Assembly: GCA_002478955.1 (NCBI GenBank)
Contig: DLKK01000012.1
Coordinates: 1-20,372 of the forward strand
Source of the DNA: Treponema sp. UBA7590
GTDB lineage: Bacteria; Spirochaetota; Spirochaetia; Treponematales; Treponemataceae
DNA length: 20,372 bases
Direction of reading: 5' to 3'
Shown here: in pieces, positions 14,339 through 20,372 of the stretch
Layout: every line of letters starts with the position of its first letter
Position numbering within the stretch: the stretch's first letter is position 1
Notes under the pieces: generated by a model
Seen by the model: the letters and a program-made list of their open reading frames with translations, nothing else
Told to the model about the DNA's origin: nothing
The model's database searches: none
Program-made: the position numbers and the translations under genes

Positions 14339-15631
14339 CTATTCAACAAGACCCGCAATCGCAGTTCCAATTGTAATATCATTATCCAGACAAACAATGT
14401 GCCAGTAAAGACCTTTCTGGCGGGTAAGAACTTCATCAAGATAGCCGTGGACACGCGCAGAAATCTTGTATGTAAGCCAGAATGTCGAGCCGTCGCAGTT
14501 TATGCATACAGGTTTTGAGGCGCATTTCCCTTCTCCGCTCTGAACTACAGCCGCTGTAAGGATAGCAGCCGCACAACGCGCAGAACGTTCAGCCAAAGCA
14601 TCAAAAAGTTCATAAAGAATATCGTAGTCTTCCTGTGTTCCATGATTTTCCGCGACAAATTTTCCAAATGGAATTTCTGTGCTGTAGGGCTCGTGAAGAA
14701 ATTCATTCATTTCAATTGTTGTAAAACTTTCAAGGTTAGAAACTGCAGAGGCAATTTCCTCTGAAAAAAGGTCTTCCTTTGCGGCAAGTTTCATCATCTC
14801 AAGGGCTACTGCTCCAAGATATGCGCCGGCGCACTGCTTTTCCATAAAAAATGTTCCCGGTTTCTGTGATTTTGCGTCGTAAGCTTTGTCAAAATCAGAA
14901 AGAATCACATTTTTTGTTTTTCCGGACTCGCAGACAACAATCTGTTTTTTAAAGCCTTTTCTGGAAGGAATTTCCGGCTGGATATATGCCGCATTCATTC
15001 CTGTTCCAAGAATAAAACCTACATAAGAAGAATAAGGATAACCTTTTGCGGCCGCTTTCCCGGCAAGAAGCGCAGCGACTGTGTCATTAAGCATTGTGAC
15101 TTTTTTCGGCTCTTTCCAGCCGTGCTCAACAAGAGCCGCCTTTAAACATTTTCCGATTGCGTTACCGATTACTTCCGGCGCTTTTACTTCCTTGGAAAAA
15201 CCAAGAAGAATTCCGTCACCATCTTTTGTGATTTCCATTGGATAAGAAAAACAGAAACCGATTGTGTCCGCCATTCCTTTTAGATGCTCAAGATTTTTTG
15301 CGAATTCATCAAAAAATTCTTTTTTGTTCAGTTCTTTTTCAACGCCCGGCATTTTTGTCTTTTTCATATTTGAGATTGAGGCGTTTCCTTTCTCATCAAA
15401 AGTAACAAGGCTTGAGCGGAAATTTGTTCCGCCGGCATCAATTACAATCACACTTTTGCTGGTAACTGATTTTTCTGGCGGCAGGCACCATGTAGGAATC
15501 ATGTCCTCATCAGCTTTTTTTCCGCAGAGTCCTCGGTTCATGTCATCAAGAATTGATTCTGCAACAAAATTCACATCAATGTGTCTTACAAAATTGTGTC
15601 TGGAAAGAAATGCACTTACGGCTGTATTCAT
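14339..15631 (-). CDS. hxk: Eukaryotic-type hexokinase
   Basis: This enzyme phosphorylates glucose, and possibly other hexoses, with ATP in the cytoplasm, the entry step to glycolysis. The 430 residues belong to the hexokinase I/II-type family of eukaryotes rather than to bacterial Glk or ROK kinases. The phosphate-1 loop is VIDAGGTNFRSS (63-74), the sugar-binding segment FCFSYPMEI (127-134), the catalytic Asp183 is in LNDTVAALLAG, and the hinge is GFILGTGMNAAY. T. pallidum has a hexokinase of this family (TP0505). The ATG has GAGGA about 8 bases upstream and a promoter 64 bases upstream. flbB starts 24 bases downstream, so hexokinase is probably the first gene of the hook operon. It is divergent from the helicase gene. 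Confidence 0.93.
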   Translation of the reverse strand: MNTAVSAFLSRHNFVRHIDVNFVAESILDDMNRGLCGKKADEDMIPTWCLPPEKSVTSKSVIVIDAGGTNFRSSLVTFDEKGNASISNMKKTKMPGVEKELNKKEFFDEFAKNLEHLKGMADTIGFCFSYPMEITKDGDGILLGFSKEVKAPEVIGNAIGKCLKAALVEHGWKEPKKVTMLNDTVAALLAGKAAAKGYPYSSYVGFILGTGMNAAYIQPEIPSRKGFKKQIVVCESGKTKNVILSDFDKAYDAKSQKPGTFFMEKQCAGAYLGAVALEMMKLAAKEDLFSEEIASAVSNLESFTTIEMNEFLHEPYSTEIPFGKFVAENHGTQEDYDILYELFDALAERSARCAAAILTAAVVQSGEGKCASKPVCINCDGSTFWLTYKISARVHGYLDEVLTRQKGLYWHIVCLDNDITIGTAIAGLVE

Positions 15632-15694
15632 AATAAATCCTCGGATTTTTATTTTACGTTTTCCTTCAAAAAAGTGAAAGAAATTATTTATTCA

Positions 15695-15722
15695 ATTTTA
15701 ACAAATATTGATAAAAACGCAA
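15695..15722 (-). promoter_or_regulatory. Promoter of the hexokinase–flagellar hook operon
   Basis: On the minus strand TTGCGT (15717-15722), a 16-base spacer and TAAAAT (15695-15700, 5 of 6) lie about 64 bases upstream of the hexokinase ATG. It interlocks with the divergent helicase promoter. No sigma-28 or sigma-54 pattern is seen here or in the hexokinase–flbB gap, so housekeeping transcription of the flagellar genes is the simplest reading. Confidence 0.5.
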
Positions 15723-15736
15723 TAGAATGTTAATTT
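15708..15736 (+). promoter_or_regulatory. Possible promoter of the Rep/PcrA helicase gene
   Basis: TTGATA (15708-15713, 5 of 6) is followed after 17 bases by TAATTT (15731-15736), which keeps the three most conserved -10 positions. The box ends 7 bases before the ATG at 15744, predicting a leaderless transcript. An alternative -10, TAGAAT (15723-15728), has no suitable -35. The gene has no Shine-Dalgarno. Confidence 0.4.
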
Positions 15737-15745
15737 TCATTCTAT
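15722..15745. repeat. 8-bp inverted repeat at the helicase start codon (operator candidate)
   Basis: ATAGAATG (15722-15729) and CATTCTAT (15738-15745) are exact complements separated by 8 bases. The repeat spans the predicted -10 box and the first two bases of the ATG. A dimeric repressor bound here would block transcription. The same symmetry could instead fold as a weak hairpin in a longer mRNA. Confidence 0.6.
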
Positions 15746-17750
15746 GGCTTTAGACTTGGAAACACTCAAAAATGAACTTAACCCGGAGCAATACAGGGCT
15801 GTAACAACTGTAAACGGCGCGATTCTTATAATTGCTGGCGCAGGAAGCGGAAAAACACGCGTAATAACATTCAGAATCGCCCACATGCTTGACCTTGGAA
15901 TTCCGCAAAGCCAGATTCTTGCGCTTACTTTCACAAACAAAGCCGCAAAAGAAATGGCAGACCGCGTAAAAGAGCTTACACAGCGAAAACTTCAGAATTT
16001 AACAGTCTCAACGTTCCATGCGTTCGGAGTAAAAGTTCTCCGTGCGGACATAGGTAAACTTGGCTACCGGGAAAATTTTTCAATATATGATGAAACAGAC
16101 AGAACCGCGCTTATAAAGGAATGTGGCCGCGAGCTGAAATTTTCCCCGGACGCGCTCGATATTTACAAGATAAGTCAGATTTTTTCAAATATAAAGACAG
16201 GAAGAAAAAACTGGCAGACAGAAAATGATATGTACCGACAGCTTTACGACTGCTATCAGGAGGGCCTGAAACTTTACAATGCTGTTGATTTTGACGATCT
16301 TATTGTGCTTCCGATAAAACTTTTCCGGGAAAATCCGTATGTCCTTGCGCGGTACAAGGAGCGGTTCAAATATATAATGGTGGATGAATTCCAGGACACA
16401 AGCCACCAGCAGTATGAGCTTATGCATCTTCTTGCAGACGAAAATGTCGCGGTTGTTGGAGATGATGACCAGTCAATCTATAGCTGGCGCGGCGCGGATT
16501 ACCAGAACATAATCAATTTTGAGAAAGATTTTAAAGTCACAGAAATCCGGCTTGAGCAGAATTACCGTTCAACAGGAACAATTTTGGACGCGGCGAACGG
16601 CGTTATTTCACACAACACAAACAGAAAAGACAAAAAACTCTGGTCCGGAAAAGGCGAAGGAAAACCAATTGAAATCTATATGCCCGAAAACGAGACCGAT
16701 GAGGCAAATTTTATCGCGGAAAGCATCCAGGGAATCGCAATGGAAGAAAAAAAGACTTACGATGACTTTGGAGTTTTAATCAGGGCAAACACGCAGTCCA
16801 GATACATAGAAGAAGCGTTCCTGCAGGCAAATATTCCGTACACAATGAGCGGCGGAACAAGTTTTTTTGAGCGAAAAGAAATAAAAGACATCATAAGTTA
16901 TCTGCGCGTTATAGCAAACCATGATGATGACATAAACCTCCTGCGCATCATAAATGTTCCACGGCGGGGAATCGGACGTGCCGCAATACAAGTCATAAAT
17001 GATGAGGCGGAAAAACTTGGTTCAACGCTGTGGACGGCAATCCAGTCGCTGATTCAGGCAGAAGAAAGCGAAGCCAGCGAAAATTTAAAGGAAGATTTGC
17101 AGGATTTTGTAAATCTGATTGAATCAAACCGGCAGAAACTTTTGAGCGGCCGTGGACTTTCAAAAAAAGTGCGCGAGATGGTGGAAGAAATAAACTACAG
17201 GGATTACCTTATCACGGAATATTCAAAAAGCGAAAAAGCCGTGCGTTTTAAGCTGAAAAACATTGAGCTTCTGCTGGAGATGATGGAACGCTGGGAAATC
17301 GACCCTGACAACGCAAATCCAAGCCTTTTCAATTATCTGAACAGAATCACGCTTATGAGCCGCGACAATGGTGACGACGAAAATGACAAGGGAAAAGTAA
17401 ATCTTATGACAATCCACGCCTCAAAAGGACTGGAATTTCCGGTGGTTTTTATTGCCGGTGCAGAAGAAGGATTAATTCCCCATCAACGTTCAGTTGACGA
17501 AAACGATGGAAATGTTGAGGAAGAAAGACGTCTTTTTTACGTTGCAATCACACGAGCGCGCGAAAAACTTGTAATCTCTTCATGCCAGAAACGAAGAAAA
17601 ATGCAGGCAATTGTGGAATGTGAGCCAAGCAGATTTCTTGACGAAATCCCGCAGAATCTTGTTGAATACCACGAGCCGCAAAAAGAAGTTTCAGAGGAAG
17701 TCGCAAAGGACATTTTCGCAAATATGCTGAAGAAATTCTCTGCAAATTAA
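15744..17750 (+). CDS. pcrA: Superfamily 1A DNA helicase, Rep/PcrA/UvrD type
   Basis: This is an ATP-driven 3'-5' DNA translocase for replication restart, conflict resolution or repair. All helicase motifs are intact in 668 residues: Q-region LNPEQYRAV (12-20), motif I AGAGSGKT (31-38), Ia TFTNKAAKEM, II VDEFQDTS (213-220), III VVGDDDQSIYSWRGAD, IV EQNYRST, V MTIHASKGLEFPVVF and VI EERRLFYVAITRAREKL near 600. The length is closer to E. coli Rep (about 670) than to UvrD (about 720). PcrA, UvrD and Rep cannot be separated by eye, so the symbol is a family label; T. pallidum's equivalent is annotated rep. It stands alone, divergent from hexokinase, with no Shine-Dalgarno. Its last codons lie inside a short diverged repeat. 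Confidence 0.93.
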   Translation: MALDLETLKNELNPEQYRAVTTVNGAILIIAGAGSGKTRVITFRIAHMLDLGIPQSQILALTFTNKAAKEMADRVKELTQRKLQNLTVSTFHAFGVKVLRADIGKLGYRENFSIYDETDRTALIKECGRELKFSPDALDIYKISQIFSNIKTGRKNWQTENDMYRQLYDCYQEGLKLYNAVDFDDLIVLPIKLFRENPYVLARYKERFKYIMVDEFQDTSHQQYELMHLLADENVAVVGDDDQSIYSWRGADYQNIINFEKDFKVTEIRLEQNYRSTGTILDAANGVISHNTNRKDKKLWSGKGEGKPIEIYMPENETDEANFIAESIQGIAMEEKKTYDDFGVLIRANTQSRYIEEAFLQANIPYTMSGGTSFFERKEIKDIISYLRVIANHDDDINLLRIINVPRRGIGRAAIQVINDEAEKLGSTLWTAIQSLIQAEESEASENLKEDLQDFVNLIESNRQKLLSGRGLSKKVREMVEEINYRDYLITEYSKSEKAVRFKLKNIELLLEMMERWEIDPDNANPSLFNYLNRITLMSRDNGDDENDKGKVNLMTIHASKGLEFPVVFIAGAEEGLIPHQRSVDENDGNVEEERRLFYVAITRAREKLVISSCQKRRKMQAIVECEPSRFLDEIPQNLVEYHEPQKEVSEEVAKDIFANMLKKFSAN

Positions 17751-17930
17751 TAAATCCGCATCTTGAGTTTTTTATAGATTGAGAAAAAAACGCTTTCAGC
17801 AGATTTACAATTTGCTCCAGACGGTTGAGCTCGCGCTACGCTTGTAATTGTTCGGGTGCTGCACACTTTAATTGACACAATCGCTCAAAGTCTTCGCAAA
17901 TTATAAATCCGCCTACGCTTTTATAGGTTC
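17742..17930. repeat. Diverged direct repeat pair in the helicase–ABC-F intergenic region
   Basis: The 215-base gap between two convergent genes has no open gene of note. It holds two related segments: copy A at about 17742-17780 and copy B at about 17896-17930. They share GCAAATTA(A)TAAATCCGC and later TTTTATAG with small gaps between. Copy A includes the helicase stop codon. A third related piece, CTACGCTTGTAATTGTTC (17836-17853), resembles CTACGCTTTTATAGGTTC in copy B. No clear rho-independent terminator was found for either gene. This may be a remnant of a dispersed intergenic repeat. Confidence 0.5.
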
Positions 17931-17965
17931 ATCAAAAACTCAGGCTCCAGTCTAATCAACGCAAA

Positions 17966-19615
17966 CTAAAATCTGAATTTGATTTTTTTGCCAGTACCTT
18001 CGTAAAGCTTTTTTCGCTGGTCAGTAACTGAATCATCAGAGATATATGAATCGAATGAAGTCATCTTGTCGATTGTTCCACTCGGTGTAATCTCAACGAT
18101 TCTGTTTGCAACAGACTGAACAAATTCGTGGTCGTGGCTTGTAAAAAGCACAACACCCGGGAAATTTATCAGAGCCTCGTTCAAAGACTGAATCGCTTCC
18201 AGGTCAAGATGATTTGTAGGGTCATCAAGAATAAGGACATTCGCCCCAGAAAGCATAAGTTTTGAAAGCATACATCGGACTTTCTCACCGCCGGAAAGAA
18301 CTTTTACTTTTTTCAAGGATTCATCACCGCTGAAAAGCATTCTTCCCAAAAATCCGCGCACATAAGCGTCATCCTGCTCTTTAGAATACTGCTTAAGCCA
18401 TTCTGTGATATTGTAGTCGTTGTCAAAATATTTTGAATTATCGCGCGGAAGATATGTGTGGCTTGTTGTCTGTCCCCACAAAACCTCTCCTACCTGCTGT
18501 TTCTTTACGCCGTTGATTATATCAAACAATGCAGAAATTGAATTGTGCTCAATTCCGACAAAAGCGATTTTATCAGTTCTTCCAACATTAAGGCTGAAAT
18601 TCTTTAAAAGCTGAACGCCGTCTTCCTCGTAGTCAATGCCTTTTATGTCAAGGACATTGTTTCCAATCTCGCGGTCCGCCTTGAAATTCACATAAGGGAA
18701 TTTTCGGGTTGAAACAGGAAGGTCTTCCACTGACTGTGCAAGTTTATCGTAAATCTTTTTGCGGCTTGTGGCCTGCTTTGATTTTGCGGCATTTGAACTG
18801 AAACGCAGGATGAATTCCTTCAAATCCTTCATTTTATCCTCAGCTTTTTTCTGCTGCTCCCTTGCCTGCTTCTGCAGAACCTGTGTCATCTGGTACCAGA
18901 AATCGTAGTTTCCGGCAAACTGAGTGATTTTTCCATAGTCAATATCGCAGATATATGTGCAGACTGTGTTCAAAAAGTGGCGGTCGTGGCTTACAACAAT
19001 AACTGTATTCTCAAAATTCAAAAGCCAGTCTTCCAGCCATGAAATAGACTCAATATCGAGACCGTTTGTAGGCTCATCAAGAAGCAAAATATCAGGGTTT
19101 CCAAAAATAGCCTGCGCCAAAAGAACGCGGACTTTCTGGCTTTCGTCAAGCTCGCTCATCATTTTGTCATGGAATTCTTCTTCAAGGCCAAGACCTGAAA
19201 GCATCTGCTCAATCTGATTTTCTGCCTCGTATCCGCCAAGCTCGCCAAATTCAGCTTGCATTTCGCTGGCTTTTATTCCGTCCTCATCAGAAAAATCTTC
19301 TTTTGCATAAATTTCATTTATCGCATTTGTAAGCTCGTACAGCTTTGGATAGCCCATCATGACAGTATCTTTTACAGAATATGCGTCATAAGCAAAGTGA
19401 TCCTGCTTAAGAACGGCCATACGCTCGCCTGTAGAAATAGAAATAGTTCCCGAATCGTGGTCAATTTCTCCTGAAAGAACCTTCAAAAAAGTTGATTTTC
19501 CGGCACCGTTCGCTCCGGTAATTCCATAACAGTTTCCATTTGTAAACTTAAGGTTTACATCTTTAAACAGCGGTTTTTCGCTGAAACTTACACTAACGTC
19601 ATTTACAGTAATCAA
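17966..19615 (-). CDS. ABC-F family ATPase (YkpA/YbiT-like) with one degenerate ATP site
   Basis: ABC-F proteins are soluble twin-cassette ATPases that act on ribosomes. This 549-residue member has no membrane domain. Cassette 1 has an intact Walker A GANGAGKST (34-42) and Walker B LLLDEPTN with catalytic Glu181, but its signature reads LDESQ (156-160) instead of LSGGQ. A charged linker (about residues 240-290) follows. Cassette 2 has an intact LSGGEK signature, but its Walker A position reads GIEHNSISA, lacking the Lys and glycines, and its Walker B reads LILDDPTNHLD (Asp for Glu). All three losses belong to the same composite site. The start is TTG with AAAGGA 7 bases upstream. It lies 36 bases after the DEAD-box gene, probably co-transcribed. 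YkpA/YbiT kinship is from sequence style, not a search. Confidence 0.9.
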   Translation of the reverse strand: MITVNDVSVSFSEKPLFKDVNLKFTNGNCYGITGANGAGKSTFLKVLSGEIDHDSGTISISTGERMAVLKQDHFAYDAYSVKDTVMMGYPKLYELTNAINEIYAKEDFSDEDGIKASEMQAEFGELGGYEAENQIEQMLSGLGLEEEFHDKMMSELDESQKVRVLLAQAIFGNPDILLLDEPTNGLDIESISWLEDWLLNFENTVIVVSHDRHFLNTVCTYICDIDYGKITQFAGNYDFWYQMTQVLQKQAREQQKKAEDKMKDLKEFILRFSSNAAKSKQATSRKKIYDKLAQSVEDLPVSTRKFPYVNFKADREIGNNVLDIKGIDYEEDGVQLLKNFSLNVGRTDKIAFVGIEHNSISALFDIINGVKKQQVGEVLWGQTTSHTYLPRDNSKYFDNDYNITEWLKQYSKEQDDAYVRGFLGRMLFSGDESLKKVKVLSGGEKVRCMLSKLMLSGANVLILDDPTNHLDLEAIQSLNEALINFPGVVLFTSHDHEFVQSVANRIVEITPSGTIDKMTSFDSYISDDSVTDQRKKLYEGTGKKIKFRF

Positions 19616-19622
19616 TTTGCAA

Positions 19623-19628
19623 TCCTTT
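19623..19628 (-). promoter_or_regulatory. Ribosome binding site deciding the TTG start of the ABC-F gene
   Basis: AAAGGA (minus strand) stands 7 bases upstream of TTG at 19613-19615. The following residues ITVNDVSVSF match the usual opening of this family, and no nearby in-frame ATG does. Confidence 0.75.
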
Positions 19629-19651
19629 TTGTTTTTATTGCTATAAAAATT

Positions 19652-20372
19652 CTATTTTTTTCCAAACAAAGCCTTGATTTTTGCCCAAAGACCTTTTTTG
19701 GCTTCAGGTTTCTTCTGTACAGTTCTTATGCCGCTGGAATTCTTCTTGTAACCGTTGTTTTTATAGTTTTTATTTGACGGTGAAGATTTTGAATATCCAT
19801 TTTTCTTGAAAGATTTTCCTTCAGAACTGCGTCCAGAATTTAATTTCTTTGAGCCATATTTTTCTTTATAAAGCTTCATGCGCTCTTCATAAGACATTCC
19901 GGCAAGTTCTTCCGGATTGATTTTTTTGTCATTGAATGAGTTGCGCTTATAAGTTTTTTTATCGCTTCTGTCTTTCTTAGAACTGAAGTTTCCATGCTTT
20001 TTGCCATGCTCGTATTTTTCACCGCGGTTTTCAGAATGTTTATAATGGTCGCTTCTGTGTCCGCCGTGGAAATCATCATCATCATGCTGATATTCAGTCT
20101 TGATATAAATTCCTGCGCTTTTGTCTTCCATCATCTGTTCAGGATAAGCAACTTTTGCCGGAATTTGCATTTCGATATAGCGCTCAATTGCCGGAAGATT
20201 ATAAACATCCTGCTCAGAACAGAAAGTATACGCTTTTCCTGATTTTCCGGCACGAGCAGTTCGTCCGATGCGGTGAACATAATTTTCAGCCTCATTCGGA
20301 AGGTCATAGTTTATAACCATCGCAAGGTCGTTAACATCAATTCCGCGGGCCGCAACATCAGTCGCAACAAGA
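19652..20372 (-). CDS. DEAD-box RNA helicase, C-terminal part (start outside window)
   Basis: The visible 239 residues are the end of the second RecA-like domain plus a long tail of an ATP-dependent RNA helicase (RhlE/DeaD/CshA style). Motif V reads VATDVAARGID, followed by VINYDLPNEAENYVHR, and motif VI is HRIGRTARAGKSG. The tail after about 60 further residues is very rich in Lys, Ser, Asn, His and Asp, with DDDDFHGGHRSDH and KKHGNFSSKKDRSDKK. It is probably an unstructured RNA-binding arm and ends in an amphipathic basic helix, GLWAKIKALFGKK. Motifs Q, I, Ia and II (DEAD) lie beyond the window. It precedes the ABC-F gene by 36 bases, pairing an RNA remodeller with a ribosome-acting ATPase. 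Confidence 0.9.
   Translation of the reverse strand, partial: LVATDVAARGIDVNDLAMVINYDLPNEAENYVHRIGRTARAGKSGKAYTFCSEQDVYNLPAIERYIEMQIPAKVAYPEQMMEDKSAGIYIKTEYQHDDDDFHGGHRSDHYKHSENRGEKYEHGKKHGNFSSKKDRSDKKTYKRNSFNDKKINPEELAGMSYEERMKLYKEKYGSKKLNSGRSSEGKSFKKNGYSKSSPSNKNYKNNGYKKNSSGIRTVQKKPEAKKGLWAKIKALFGKK

Overview
The window looks like a chromosomal segment of a free-living or host-associated Treponema (Spirochaetota). The evidence is a moderately AT-rich genome, a FlbB–FliK–FlgD–FlgE flagellar cluster with a spirochaete-type FlbB, a hook protein carrying the Lys165/Cys178 pair known from Treponema denticola, a eukaryotic-type hexokinase of the kind found in treponemes, and an AtoS/AtoC-like pair next to murG. 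The species cannot be fixed from sequence reading alone. No insertion sequence, prophage, CRISPR array or obvious foreign island is visible; this is mostly core chromosome.

Layout. At the left edge a FlgF/FlhO-type flagellar rod gene runs leftwards off the window from a near-consensus sigma-28 promoter. That promoter overlaps the promoter of the divergent glgC (glycogen synthesis), which is followed by a small J-domain protein. Converging on these is a tightly packed six-gene leftward operon (8863 to 2566): ankyrin protein, murG, cvpA, DNA polymerase III delta-prime-like protein, soluble sensor histidine kinase and sigma-54-dependent response regulator. The genes overlap or abut at most junctions. 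A short intergenic region with two perfect AT-rich inverted repeats separates this operon from a tRNA-Phe(GAA) gene with its own strong promoter and terminator. A secreted beta-barrel-like protein follows.

From 15631 down to 10317 runs a second leftward operon: hexokinase, flbB, fliK, flgD, flgE, closed by a bidirectional terminator. In Borrelia and T. pallidum the cluster continues into flbD/motA/motB/fliL and is preceded by fliI/fliJ, so here it looks cut out and attached behind a sugar kinase. A Rep/PcrA/UvrD-type helicase is divergent from hexokinase. At the right end an ABC-F ATPase lies downstream of a DEAD-box RNA helicase whose N-terminal part is outside the window.

The most notable points are: (i) the ABC-F protein has lost Walker A and the catalytic Glu in its second ATPase domain and the signature motif in its first, three changes that all fall in the same composite ATP site; (ii) FlgE has the lysinoalanine cross-link residues at exactly the T. 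denticola numbering; (iii) three operon-leading genes without a Shine-Dalgarno (glgC, the ankyrin gene, the helicase) each have a candidate -10 box exactly 7 nt from an ATG, suggesting leaderless mRNAs; (iv) the sigma-28 promoter is interlocked with the glgC promoter; (v) the hook operon sits directly behind hexokinase.
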